Shown: positions 10,082 to 21,009 of the stretch, piece by piece
How positions within the stretch are numbered: position 1 is the first letter of the stretch
Layout of the letters: every line of letters begins with the position of its first letter
Source of the DNA: Mycoplasma sp. Bg2
Lineage (GTDB): Bacteria > Bacillota_I > Bacilli_A > Mycoplasmatales > Hepatoplasmataceae
DNA: 64,000 nucleotides
Assembly: GCA_001641225.1 (NCBI GenBank)
Contig: LSMY01000002.1
Coordinates: 124,001 to 188,000, forward strand
Direction: 5' to 3'
Translations under genes and position numbers: made by a program
The notes under the pieces: generated by a model
The model's input: only the letters and a program-made list of their open reading frames with translations
The model's database searches: none
Told to the model about the DNA's origin: nothing

Positions 10082-10405
10082 ATGAAAATATTATTAATAT
10101 GTACTCATGGAGCTTCTACTTCAATGTTAGTTAAAAAAATGCAAGATGAAGCAAGAAAACAAAAAATAGATGTGACTATTGCAGCAAGTGGAATGTATGA
10201 TGCAAAATCAGAACTTGATAAATGAGATGTAATTTTACTTGGACCACAAGTTAAACATTTAATAAAACAAGTAAAAATGCTTTGTAAAGATACACCAAAT
10301 AAACCAATTGATGTTATTTCACCTATTCTTTATGGAAGAATAGATGGAAAAGGAACACTTGAATTAGCAATAAATTTATATAACAAAGAAACGGAAAAAA
10401 AATAA
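10082..10405 (+). CDS. PTS lactose/cellobiose-type EIIB
   Basis: 107 residues. The P-loop-like active site LLICTHGAST places the phosphorylated cysteine at residue 7. EIIB takes phosphate from EIIA and passes it to the sugar entering through EIIC. The start has a textbook AGGAGG seven bases upstream. The stop (TAA 10403-10405) directly abuts the EIIA ATG at 10406. The substrate class (aromatic or plain beta-glucosides, cellobiose) is inferred from the phospho-beta-glucosidase in the same operon. Confidence 0.93.
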
Positions 10406-10705
10406 ATGACAAGAGATGAATTATCAAAAATATCAATGATGATAATTACTTATGCAGGAACTGCAAAATCATTAATTTTTGAAGCTATTGTAGAATATAA
10501 AAAAGGGAATAAAGAACTTGCACTAAAAAATATTAATGAAGCAGAAGAAAATTTAAAATTTGCTAGTCAAGAACATTTTAAAGCTTTAACTGCTGATGCT
10601 GAATCACCAGTTAAAGTTGATATTCTATATGTTCATGCAGAAGACCAATTAATGAGTGCAGATACAATTCTGTTACTTACAAAAACAATATTTAACATAG
10701 ATTAA
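10406..10705 (+). CDS. PTS lactose/cellobiose-type EIIA
   Basis: 99 residues, all helical, forming the trimeric EIIA of the Lac family. The phospho-acceptor His is residue 77 in YVHAEDQLM, matching the family's VHAQDHLM. Asp in the same motif and the acidic helix near residues 45-57 fit the metal-binding core of the trimer. It receives phosphate from HPr and hands it to the EIIB encoded immediately upstream. A near-identical copy (IIA2, 32241-32531) serves the second cassette. Confidence 0.93.
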   Translation: MTRDELSKISMMIITYAGTAKSLIFEAIVEYKKGNKELALKNINEAEENLKFASQEHFKALTADAESPVKVDILYVHAEDQLMSADTILLLTKTIFNID

Positions 10706-10733
10706 ATTAAAACACAGATTATTAAGGAGATAT

Positions 10734-12155
10734 ATGAAAGAAACAATAATTTTTCCAAAAGATTTTTTATGAGGATCAGCAACAGCAGCTGAACAAATTG
10801 AACAAAATGGATTAAACGATTTCAGAGATGGAAGAGCACCCACAATTTGAGACAAATGATTTGAAACTGATAATTATAGATTTTTTGATGGAGAATTTTC
10901 ACAAAATGATTTTTATAATAAATTTAAGGAGGACATTAAAGCGGCTAATGATATTGGACTAAAATCTTTAAGATTATCTATTTCTTGATCAAGATTACTA
11001 CCTGATGGAAAAAATATTAATCAAAAAGCAGTTGATTTTTATAGAGCAGTCTTTTCAGAACTAAAAAAATATGATATGAAAATTTTTGTTTGTTTGCACC
11101 ATGCTGATTTGCCTCTAAGAATATCTGACAATGGCGGATGAGCAAATAAAGAAACAATTACTGAATTTACCGAATTTTCACTTATTGCATTTAAATTATT
11201 TAATGACCAAGTAGATTATTGATTTACATTTAATGAACCAAATGGAGAAATATGAGATGCTTATTGATTTAATTTGCAATGACCAAATAAATTAGACCTT
11301 ACTCAAGGAATTGTTGCATTATGAAATATGGTTGTTGCTCATCATAGAGTTCTCAAAGAATATAGAAAATTTGAAAATCAAAAACCAATTGGAATTATTT
11401 TAAACCCTTGTATAGCAATTCCAAGATCTGAAGATCCAAGTGATATAGAAGCGGCAGAAATGGCAAATTTATTTCAATGAAAATGTTTCTTTGATCCAAT
11501 AATGATTGGAAAATTTCCTCAAAAATTTATTGATGAAATGGATGCTAAAGGGTTTTGACCTAAAAATGACATTCTTGAAGAAGAAATTAATTTATTTAAA
11601 GAAAATAAAATTGATATTTTAGGAATAAATTATTATCACCCCCAAAGAATAAAAGCACCATCATCATTGAAAAATTGAAAAGGAGCAGTACAGCCTACTC
11701 ATTGATTTGAAGAATATGATATGCCTGGAAAAAGAATGAATAAATACCGCGGATGAGAAATTAATCCAAAAGTTCTTTATAAATTATTAATGCAATGCAA
11801 AAATGATTATCCAGATACAATTTTGTTTGTTTCTGAAAATGGAATGGGTGTTGAGGGTGAAGATCAATTTAGAAATGAAGCTGGAGTAATTCAGGATGAT
11901 TATCGGATTGATTTTTTAACAGAACATATTTATTGAATGCATAAAGCTATTGAAGACGGAGCAAATATAATAGGCTATCACATGTGGACATATATTGACA
12001 ATTGATCATGAATGAATGCTTACAAAAATAGATATGGATTTATTGAATTAGACTTAAAAACAAATACTAGAAAATTGAAAAAATCTGCAGGTTGAATGAA
12101 AGAATTATCACGCACAAATCAACTTGAAGTAGATACTACATATTATCAAAATTAA
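10734..12155 (+). CDS. bgl: 6-phospho-beta-glucosidase (GH1), copy 1
   Basis: 473 residues with more than a dozen TGA-Trp codons; good AAGGAG Shine-Dalgarno. A GH1 retaining glycosidase: acid/base Glu near residue 167 in TFNEPN, nucleophile Glu near 368 in SENGMG, and the C-terminal GYHMWTYIDNWSW that lines the aglycone site. It cleaves the phosphorylated disaccharide delivered by the PTS into glucose-6-phosphate and the aglycone or glucose. It lies between EIIA and EIIC of the same operon. Copies 2 and 3 (32550-33965 and 26213-27628) resemble each other more than this one. Confidence 0.93.
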
Positions 12156-12201
12156 CTGTTTATAAAATTAACTATTTATTTCATAAAAAATAAGGAGAAA
12201 A

Positions 12202-14781
12202 ATGAATAAAGAAAAAATTACCAATATATTTGACATTGTTGAAGACAAAGTTCAAGTTATTGGTGCAAAAGTAAGTAATCAAAGGCACCTTGCTTCAATA
12301 AGAGACGCATTCGCTTCTTTTATTCCCTTTATTATTGTGGGATCATTTGCAATTCTAATTAATTCTGTATTTATTCAACCAAATTCATTACTTGCATCAC
12401 TTTGTGGGGCAGGAACTGGTGTTGATGATAATGCTGAATTATATGCTAGTTGAGCAAAAGTGTCAATGTTTGTTTCACCATTATTCACTGGAATTACTGG
12501 TGCAACAATGGATTTCTTTGCAATATATATATCAATTTTGTTAGGATATTTTCTTGCGGGAACATATGGTGACAATAAAATGTTTGGAGGGTTGATAAGT
12601 TTAGCTTGTTTTCTAGCTTTACAACCAACTAGTGCTCTAGCTGGAGATCCAACAGGGTATTTTAATTCTACAGGAGTGCTATTTGCAATGGTGGCTGGTT
12701 TATTAGGACCAACAATTTTTCATCATATTTCAGCATCTGAAAAATTAAAAGTAAAAATGCCTGATGGAGTTCCACCAGCAATTGCTAAATCTTTTGATGC
12801 ATTGTTTCCAATAATGTTTACAATTATTGCATTTGCTTCATTTCAACCAATTTGAGGAGCATTTGCTTATTTAGTTGGTTTTGGAGCAGATACTTCGACC
12901 AATACTTTTTACACTATTACTGGGTCAATTAATTATGCACTGGATGATAGTGTGGGAGCAAATAATTATGATCTTACTGGAACCATAAATATAGAACAAG
13001 GTACAGGATTATATACTGCAATGAATTTACTTGATAAGTCAAATTTAATTGCTACTAATGAGTGAACAAATCTACCAGCAATTCCAGAAAATTGAGAAAA
13101 TGGTTATGTTGAAGATAATTTAACTAAATTATGATGATTAAATGAATGATTTACAAATCAAGTAATTTCTATTATTGGGAAAGATGGACTATGATTCAAT
13201 ATCTCAATTAATTATGGAGAGATAGCTGGAGATCCAATTAATACTGTTTATGATTTTGTAGTAGAAACAGTTAAAGTAATTGATCAAGATTGATATTACT
13301 TAGTTAATACAGTTAATTCATTAATAGTATTACCATTACAAAATGCTGGAGACACAGCTTGATTTGTATTTATTATTATGTTTTTGTATACATTCATTTT
13401 CTTCTTTGGAATTCATGGAGGAAATGCATTAGCACCGATTACATCACCAATTTTTGTTGTAGCAATATTGCATAATGTTGATGTTTTAGGGGTTTATGGA
13501 AGTACTGCTGATGCAGTAGCATCGGGAGAATTAATTGTTTTCACTGACCAAACATCTAGTTCATTCCTAGCTGTTGGGGGAGCAGGAGCAACTATGGGAC
13601 TAACAATAGCACTATATTGTTTTTCAAAATCTCCAACTTCAAGAGAAGTAAATAAAGTAGGAACAGCACCTTCAATTTTCAATATTAATGAACCATATAT
13701 TTTTGGACTTCCAATTATGTTAAATCCAATATATGCGTTACCGTTCATCATGCTGAATCCAATATTAGGAGTAATAATATATTATATTACTGCAATTGGA
13801 TGAATGAACCCTACAATGTTTTATTTACCATGAACATTCCCATTTGGAATTAGTGGACTTATTGCAACTGCTGATCCAAGATCAATAATAGTATCTATGT
13901 GTGTTCTTCTTGGCGCATTCCTATCATATACACCATTTGTATTTTTAGATGCAAGAGCACAAGTTAAAGCACAACTTGTAAAAAATGAAAATAAAGAGTA
14001 TGGTACTTTATTAGCAGATTTAAAAGAAGTAAGAAAAGGACTTTCAATTAATCCTAGTGATAAAAAACTAGTCGCAGAAAAAAATAAATTAAGACTAGAA
14101 ATTAAAATCATGGAAGATGAAGTTTCAGCAATTGAACTATTTAATATAAAAGCTTACAGAGAAGGAGAATATTTCCCTGTTGGCGAAAAACTTATTAAAG
14201 ATAAATATGAAATTATCTTTAAAAATTTATTAGATAGTGAAGCTGATAGAAAAGATATTAAAGATGAACTTAAAGTTTATGATAGAAAAATCAAAATTTT
14301 AGGAACAGAAGCTAAACAAGATACTTCAATTAATGAAAGTAAAATTATATTATCAAATAAAATAAATTCTCTAGAAGAAAAAAGAGATGTAAATGTTTCT
14401 AAATTTGAACAAAAAATAGATGAAATAAAAGAAAATACTATAATTAAAGATAATAAAAATGAAGAAAAATCAAAAGTTCAAATTGATAAAATTAAAGTTG
14501 AAATGGATATGCTGAAAAAAGATGGCAATGCAGATCAAAAAATCGCTTTATTGAAAAAAGAAATTTCAAAAATAAAAAATGATTTAGTAATTAATGCTGA
14601 TAAAAATCAAGCAAAAGAATTAGTAAAATTATTAAAAATAGAAGAAAAAATTAATGAAGATAAAACGAATACAAAAGAAGCAATTATAAAAGCAAAAACT
14701 GATCAAAAAGAATTTACTGAAAAAGCTGAAAATAAAATTACAATTATAAAAGCAAAAAGAGACGATTTGTTTAAAGGATAA
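12202..14781 (+). CDS. PTS lactose/cellobiose-type EIIC with inserted domain and coiled-coil tail
   Basis: 859 residues, about twice the usual EIIC length; AAGGAG precedes ATG 12202. Residues 1-230 and 370-590 carry the EIIC membrane core, including the MPDGVPPAIAKSF and FNINEPYIFGLPIMLNP motifs that build the sugar site. Residues 230-370 are an extra Trp/Asn-rich, polar stretch absent from ordinary EIIC, probably extracytoplasmic. From about residue 590 to the end is a 270-residue highly charged Lys/Glu helical tail predicted to form a cytoplasmic coiled coil. The same architecture recurs in IIC2 (29660-32104). A terminator follows. Confidence 0.9.
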
Positions 14782-14791
14782 TAAATAACTT

Positions 14792-14822
14792 AAAAGGAGA
14801 GAAATTTCTCTCCTTTTTCTTT
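14792..14822 (+). terminator. Intrinsic terminator after PTS cassette 1
   Basis: AAAAGGAGAGAAA pairs with TTTCTCTCCTTTT and is followed by further T residues, 10 bp past the EIIC stop. Confidence 0.88.
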
Positions 14823-14844
14823 ATAAAAAAATAATTAATATATC

Positions 14845-15561
14845 TTATTTATATTTAGAATTTATTAAGGAAGAATTAATTATTAAATGGTTAACTTTTG
14901 TTTTAAATTTTAAATTTAACATTAAAAATCAAGGAAAAATGAATAATGAAAAACATAGATATACATATATTTTTTTGAACAAAATATTTAACTGTTTTTC
15001 TTCAAAAATACTATCATATGAATCAATTGATTCTAATGAGATGTATCTTTTTGCCGTTGTTAAATCACTACTAATTATTTTATAATTAATTGTTCCAATA
15101 AGAACTATTCCAAAAATAATAAGCCCATATGCACTAAGCATAAATTTAGTAAAACCCAAATTTATTGAACATACTATCAAATAAATAAAAAAGATGAAAC
15201 AAAATATTGTAAAATAAGACAATGTTGTTCAATAGGTAGCAACTTTTTTTCTTGTTCAGCTTGATTGATAAATATAATAATTTAATCTTTCAGGTTCTAA
15301 TTCATTTTTAATTTTTTTAAGTTTAATTATTAATAAACTATTGGTAAAAATTTTAAAAAGTCCATAACTATAAAAAATAATTACTAAAATGATTCCAAAT
15401 ATAGTCTCTATGATACTTTCTCTTTTTAAACATTCATATAAAAATAATGAAGAAAACAAAAGTAATAATATTGATAAAAACAATATTCCATAATTATGAG
15501 TTTGTTCTTTTAATACAAAGATATTTTTTAGCTTAGAAGAACTATTTTGCTTTGTAGACAT
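14845..15561 (-). CDS. Unknown four-helix membrane protein
   Basis: 238 residues with internal TGA-Trp codons. A short Lys/Ser-rich N-terminus is followed by four hydrophobic segments in two pairs (about 27-45, 50-72, then 120-140, 145-165), and the C-terminal third is polar and helical. No family is recognised. Its ATG lies inside the last 20 bp of the Fic-like gene upstream, so the two are translationally coupled and probably work together. The arrangement of a soluble protein with a winged-helix end plus a membrane protein is noted without a functional claim. Confidence 0.65.
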
Positions 15562-16693
15562 ATTTTTTACCTATTTTTCTTTTTTCATAAAGTCCAAGAT
15601 CTTCAAGTTTCTCCATTGAGTATCTTGCAGTTTCATAAGAGGTTTGCATTTTAGTTTTAAAATCATTGACAGTATAGTATGCACCTTTAGTTTTATGCTG
15701 AACATAAAATCTTGCTTGCTTTGCAGAAAGATCTGGGAACATTTTAAGTAATTTATTAAAATCTAAATTTTTTGTTCTTCTTGTAATTACCACATTACTC
15801 AGATTTTTATCATTTGTAAAATTAATTGTTTCATAAGTTGTGTGTTGAACTAGCTCTTGGAAAAACTCCATAAAAATAAGATATAGATAAGTTATATCGC
15901 CAGAATATTTTTCAACATTTGTACAAGCTTCTTCAAATCTGCTTATTCAAGAATTAAATAAAGCAGAAAATCTTGCAGTAGAAACCAAAGCAGAAAAAGA
16001 AGTTTTAAATAAATAAGATTGAATTAATAGCATGGTAATAATGTCATATTTTTCATCCTTAATTTGTTGTCAAATTATAAAATATATAATTGCTGATTTA
16101 GTTACATAAGAATTAAGGTTTTCATATTCAATTGCATTATTAATATTAGTATCTATTAAATTAATTTTATCTTTTGTAATAATATTTGGGAACAATTCTT
16201 TAGTTAGATAATTTAATCCTTCATATTTTATAGCAAATACTTTCATTAAATTATAAATTTTTTGTGTTGCAATTTCATTTTCTTCTTCACCAATAAATCC
16301 ATCAAATATAATATTTTCAATTGTGAAATTAGGAACATCAATATTCATTCTATTTTTTGCGACATATTTTAAATCTTCAAAAAAACCTAAATTTTGAATT
16401 TCTTCATTAATAATTTTTGTATTATATTTTTCACCAATAGCATTAATAAAAATTCGATAAAAATTATTTACCTTATTTAAAAGATTAATTTCTTTTTGCA
16501 AAATTACTGGAGTTTGAACAATAAACAATTTTTTTGATGAATTATAGGCAGCTGGCAATGTATAAGAATATATTTTTCGATATTCTTCTACTTCATTTCA
16601 AATAGTTTTTACCTTAGCATTATCTCCAAAATCGTTGATAAGATCTTGCTTTGAATAATATTTTCTATTAGTATAGAACTTACTTTTCTTCAT
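15542..16693 (-). CDS. Fic-like protein lacking the Fic catalytic motif, with C-terminal winged helix
   Basis: 383 residues once two in-frame TGA codons are read as Trp; ATG at 16693. The last 60 residues (about 323-383), with TSYETARYSMEKLEDLGL and a closing IGKKYVY hairpin, look like the winged-helix domain that ends many Fic-family proteins. The part before it, including a W-I-x-x-F segment near residue 250, is reminiscent of the post-motif helices of Fic enzymes. No HxFx(D/E)GNGR motif is present, so AMP-transfer is not expected. It may be a pseudo-Fic or simply a DNA-binding protein. The call is tentative; the reading frame is secure. Confidence 0.4.
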
Positions 16694-16729
16694 AATTTTA
16701 TTATAACCTTTTAGTATTAAATTAGTAGT

Positions 16730-16759
16730 AAAAATGCTCACTAGTTAGTGAGCATTTTT
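16730..16759 (-). terminator. Intrinsic terminator overlapping the end of nfo
   Basis: AAAAATGCTCACT (16730-16742) pairs perfectly with AGTGAGCATTTTT (16747-16759). The structure includes the last codons and TAG stop of the endonuclease IV gene, and on the minus strand it is followed by a short T-run. Confidence 0.7.
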
Positions 16760-17601
16760 ATTTCTCTTGATCATTTCCTAAAATCATCTTTACCATAGGG
16801 CGTTTCTAATGCTTTTGGTAAATTTCTTAATATTGGATGGTTTACAACTGCATGTAAGGCCTTCAAACCAATATATCCTTTTCCAATAAGCTCATGGCGG
16901 TCTTTTCCAGAACCAAGTTCATTTTTAGAATCATTAATATGTAATCCCAAAAGATATTTTAAGCCAATTACCTTATCAAATTCATCCAAAACACCAGGTA
17001 GATCATTCTTAATATCATAACCACCATCTCAAACATGACAAGTATCAAAGCAAACACCAATTCTACTTTTATCTTCTATTAATGAAATTATTTCTGCAAT
17101 TTGGGCAAAGTTTTTACCAATATAATTTCCTTTTTTCATCATTGTTTCAATTAAAACAATTGTTTTATCCCCTTGGGTTTCTTTGTGCATTTGATTAATT
17201 CCTCTTGCACATTGCTTAATTCCTAAATCTTGGTCTACTGCAGAACCAGGATGAAAATTATAATATTTTAAACCGGCTGCTTTTAAGCGTTTTAAATCAG
17301 CGATGTAGGACTGAACAGTTAATGCTCAAGTATCTTTTTCTTTTTCAATATTTGCTAAGTTACCTACCATTGGTGCATGGACAATAATGTTTTCAATATT
17401 AAAACCATTTTCTTTTGCAAGTTCTTTCCCTGCAAGACTTTTTTCTTCACTAATTAAAAAAGATTTACGATAACCTCTAGAATCAGAAATATATAATGCC
17501 CCTGAAGTTGCCCCAATTAGCAATAGATCTTTAATTGAACCTAGAAGTTGGTCTTCATGTCTAAAGGAAATATGTGCACCCAACAAAGCCTTTTTTTCCA
17601 T
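16741..17601 (-). CDS. nfo: Endonuclease IV (apurinic/apyrimidinic endonuclease)
   Basis: 286 residues; cleaves DNA 5' of abasic sites in base-excision repair and uses three metal ions held by a TIM barrel. Signature motifs are all present: NFHPGSAV (about residue 116), [13 protein letters not shown] (145-157), [15 protein letters not shown] (176-190) and [18 protein letters not shown] (213-230) with the following IGKGYIG. The gene starts one base after the helicase stop. It is the last gene of the nif3-helicase-nfo run and ends in its own terminator. Confidence 0.93.
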
Positions 17602-17602
17602 C

Positions 17603-18718
17603 TTAAAATTTAAACCTTTTCATTTTTAAAAATGGATTTTTAGTTTTTATAATTGCAATTTTATCTTTATCACTATCTTCATAGATATCATAAATTGCTC
17701 CATTTATATTATTACGATTAGTTCTCCCAATTCGATGTCTATAATAAGAAAAATCAGTTGGATAAGAATAATTAATAATATGACTTACACCAGGAAAGTC
17801 CATTCCTCTTGCCATTAAATCTGTTGTTACTAAATAAACTGTGTCTAAATTATTTACTGATTTTAAAACACGACTTCTTTCTCGTTGAGAAAGGTCACTT
17901 GTAAAGTATTCAAGATTTTTTAAACCTTTATTTTTCAAAAATGCATAAACACCTTTAACTTCTTCATTACTTTTTGCAAAAATTAAAGTAAAAAAAGGAT
18001 TAAAAATATCTGCTTGCAATAAATCAATTAGGACCTTTTCTTTTTCTCCATTATCTGCTTTTATTAGTTTTATTGTTAACTCTTCTTCAGGAGAAATTTG
18101 AATATTTTTTAATTCCCCATGAATTCTTTTTTTAATAAAATTTTGAACTTCCAAAGGAAGCGTTGCAGAAAATAAACCATAAATTAATTTATTTTTAGGA
18201 ACATTATTTCCAACAAATCTTTCAAGTTCTTCCATAAATCCAAAATCCAACATCATGTCAGCTTCATCAATAATTAAATATTTTAAATCAGTTAATTTAA
18301 TTGGACTTATTTGCATTAATCTTGCTAGACGTTCTGGAGTTGCAATGATTAATTGCGGCATTTTACTTCATTTAAGGAGTTGGCGGTTAATATCTTCTCC
18401 CCCAATTGCAAGTAAGGTAGTAAAATTACTTTGAAATTTTTTTATTTCTTGAATTACATTTCAAATTTGTTTTGCTAGTTCTCTTGTTGGAACTGCAATA
18501 ATTGTTTGAACATTTCTATTTTCGAAATCCATATTTGAAATGATTGGTAAAAGAAAGGCAAAAGTTTTCCCGGTTCCGGTTGGTGCTTCAACAATTACTT
18601 GTTTATCTTTTAATAGTAAGGGAATTACCTTGTCTTGAATTGGCAAGTAATTTTTAATTCCTTTGCTATCTAAATAAAGAATTAATTGTGGGTCAATTTT
18701 AAATTGTTTTGTATCCAT
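17603..18718 (-). CDS. DEAD-box RNA helicase
   Basis: 371 residues. ATP-dependent RNA unwinding, probably in ribosome assembly or RNA decay. Motif Q region near 20-25, motif I APTGTGKT (44-51), Ia PTRELAKQ, II DEAD (about 152-155), III SAT (about 184), V MARGMDF and VI HRIGRTNR are in order. There is almost no C-terminal extension, so it is a minimal two-RecA-domain helicase. Its ATG sits inside the last 20 bp of the Nif3-like gene and its stop is one base from nfo, a tight operon. Confidence 0.93.
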
Positions 18719-19454
18719 TTTTTTCCTTTGAAAATATAACTTTTAAATCTGTTTCTTGTTCTAAATATATTTTTATCATAATTTTGAAGATAAATTCAGA
18801 AAAATGACCAATTTCTAATATTTTAATTTCCTTTTCATTGGCCATAATTCATTGATGATGCTTCATTTCACCAATAATATATAAACTATCTTCATTATTT
18901 TGTAAATCAATGATGTCTCCTGAAGCTCCAGATCCAAAGATAACATTTTTGATTATTACATTTGGAGAAACATTTGTTCTAAAATCATAATTAAGTTCTA
19001 AAGAGTCTCTTAAAAATTTAACAAAATCATCAAAGTCAATTTCTTCCTTAACATTTCCGATTACCCCTTGATTCAAATTTAATTGTCTAATATTTTCCAA
19101 ATTTATTGCATTTGCTTGATAAAAAGCAATAGAATTTGGATTAAAATCAGCATTTGTATGAATTATTAGAACATTAATATTTAATTTTTTTAATAAATCA
19201 TATTGCGCTTTTTTCAAATAATTTTTAGATAATATTTCTTGTTTTTCGCCAAAATAAAAAGGGTGATGGCTAATAATCATATCAATCTTTTTTTCAATTG
19301 CTTGATAAATTACATCATGTGTTAGATCTAAAGTAACCATTACAGTTTTAATTTCTTCTTTTCCTTCGATTTGTAAGCCTATAAAGTCTTCTGCTCAAGA
19401 AGCTTCTTTAGGAAATTGTTCTTGTAAAATTTCTATAAATTCTTGTCTTTTCAT
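18699..19454 (-). CDS. Nif3-like dinuclear metal-centre protein
   Basis: 251 residues. Metal-binding motifs of the Nif3/YqfO family are visible: ISHHPFYF (about 62-69), IHTNADFN (about 100-107) and the late GEMKHHQ (about 196-202), with GSGASGDI between. Biochemical role unsettled for the family; annotated as GTP cyclohydrolase type 2-like in some members. It lacks the PII-like insert of the long Firmicutes forms. In many Firmicutes and Mollicutes nif3 directly follows trmK; here trmK lies about 15 kb away on the far side of the sugar island. It overlaps the helicase start by 20 bp. Confidence 0.85.
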
Positions 19455-19568
19455 TGTTAATACCTCAGTCTAATTTATTTAATACATATTATTACTACTA
19501 TTATTATATATTTAACACTTTATATCTAAGAAAATAGTTGTATATTTTTTAATATTCAAAATAATTGG

Positions 19569-19593
19569 AAAAGAAGAGCATAGCTCTTCTTTT
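19569..19593 (-). terminator. Intrinsic terminator at the end of the mannoside operon
   Basis: An 11-bp stem around GAAGAGC/GCTCTTC with loop ATA and T residues, downstream of the ROK kinase on the minus strand. It is almost the same sequence as the terminator at 27890-27914. The spacer 19455-19640 otherwise holds only the A+T-rich promoter region of the nif3 operon. Confidence 0.7.
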
Positions 19594-19640
19594 CATATTG
19601 TTTATTTTATTTATTAATTTTAATTAAATAAATTTTAAAT

Positions 19641-20501
19641 TTAAGAATAGATATCATATCATTTATAAGCCGCTCCCAAAATATTTGCATTATTTGCATG
19701 TTTTGAACAAATTATTTTTGTTGAAAACTCATGGGCGTTGCTTACTTTAACAATATTTTTTCTTTCTTCTAATATTTGCTCTAAAAATAATTCTTGTTTA
19801 GTTACTCCTCCGGTTAATAAAATAACTTGAGGATTTAATAAATATTCAAGATTAATTATTAATTGAGCAATATTATTGAATCATTGTTGGAAATATTTTA
19901 TTACCATCAAATCACCTTTTTTATATAATTCAAAGGCTTCTTGTCCAGTAATTGGATTTTTGTAATGTTTATTTATTCTTTTTAAAACACAACTAGTAGA
20001 AATAGATTTATGAACAGAAATAGTTTTATCAGGTAATTTAATAGAGATTAACCCCAATTCTGCTACTCAATCATCTTGTCCCTTATATAGCTGATTATTT
20101 AAAATTATTGATCCACCAACTCCGGTACCAATTGAAATACTAATTAAACTATTTACTTGACTTTCCTCTCATAAATAAGATAATGAAGTACAATTTGCAT
20201 CATTTTCAACACTAATTTTCATTTTAAATTCTTTTTCAAAAATTATTTTCATGTTTTTTTCCAAAATATAGGGAATAGCTGCAAGTCCACCAATTAATCC
20301 ATTTTCATGGACTACACCAGCGCTGCTAATTGCAATTCCTTCAATTTTGTTTGTGCTAGTTTTTAGAATTAATCTAATTTCATCTAAAAGCTTTTCATAA
20401 GTTGAAGGTGTGTCAAATTTTTGAGGAGAAAATAGTTTCCCTTTTTGGTTTATAAACCCATATTTTATTTTTGATCCACCAATATCAATACTTAAAATCA
20501 T
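19641..20501 (-). CDS. ROK-family sugar kinase
   Basis: 286 residues. The N-terminal ATP-binding motif SIDIGGSKIKYG (about 4-15), SSAGVVHENG (about 60-70) and the SIGTGVGGSI loop (about 120-130) identify a ROK kinase, which phosphorylates glucose, mannose or a related hexose with ATP. The usual CxCGxxGC zinc motif after the catalytic region is absent; the segment around STSCVLKRIN has one Cys only. It is the last gene of the mannosidase-PTS operon, so it probably phosphorylates the unphosphorylated sugar released by the glycosidases. Start ATG has a GGAGC Shine-Dalgarno. Confidence 0.85.
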
Positions 20502-20559
20502 TTAATTTGCTCCTATAATAAATATAGTATATATTATTATTATTTCATAACTAATAAAA

Positions 20560-21003
20560 TTAAATTGCTTCACTAATTATTTCATATAATTCTTTTGTTT
20601 TATTTGCATTTTTTACTTTATTTCTAAAGTTTTCATCCATTAATTTTCTTGAAATTTTTACCAACATTTCTAAGTGTTGATCATTGTTATCAACAGGAAT
20701 GAATAGTGCAAATAAGTTTTCTAAAGGTTTTTTATCTAAAGAATCTCATTCAATAGGTATCAAACTTTTGACAAAAATAATTGTTGGTTTTTTAATTATA
20801 GGAATTTTACAATGTGGAATTCCAAAACCGTCTTGAAATCCAGTTGTTCCTAAGGCTTCACGTTCTTTAAAACCATTAAATACGGCTTCCTCATTATTTT
20901 CAACGCAGCCAAGTGCAATTCCTTTTTTAGCAATTATGTGAAAAAGTTCATCTTTACTTGTTATTTTTTTATTCAAAATTAAAATGTTATCTTCTGTGAA
21001 CAT
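20560..21003 (-). CDS. PTS fructose/mannitol-type EIIA
   Basis: 147 residues. The active-site histidine lies in GFGIPHCKIP (His about 67), typical of the Fru/Mtl EIIA family. It passes phosphate from HPr to the EIIB domain of the permease encoded six bases upstream. One TGA-Trp interrupts the frame near residue 86. Adjacency to a GH38 mannosidase suggests a phospho-mannoside substrate such as mannosylglycerate, as in the MngA/MngB pair, although in that system IIA is fused to the permease. Confidence 0.9.
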
Positions 21004-21009
21004 AGTAGT

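Noticed and set aside
12202..14781. Apparent series of frameshifted or broken EIIC fragments
   Set aside because: All breaks are TGA codons in one frame; reading TGA as Trp gives a single intact protein. The same holds for rpoD, dnaG, alaS, gatA and the glycosidases.
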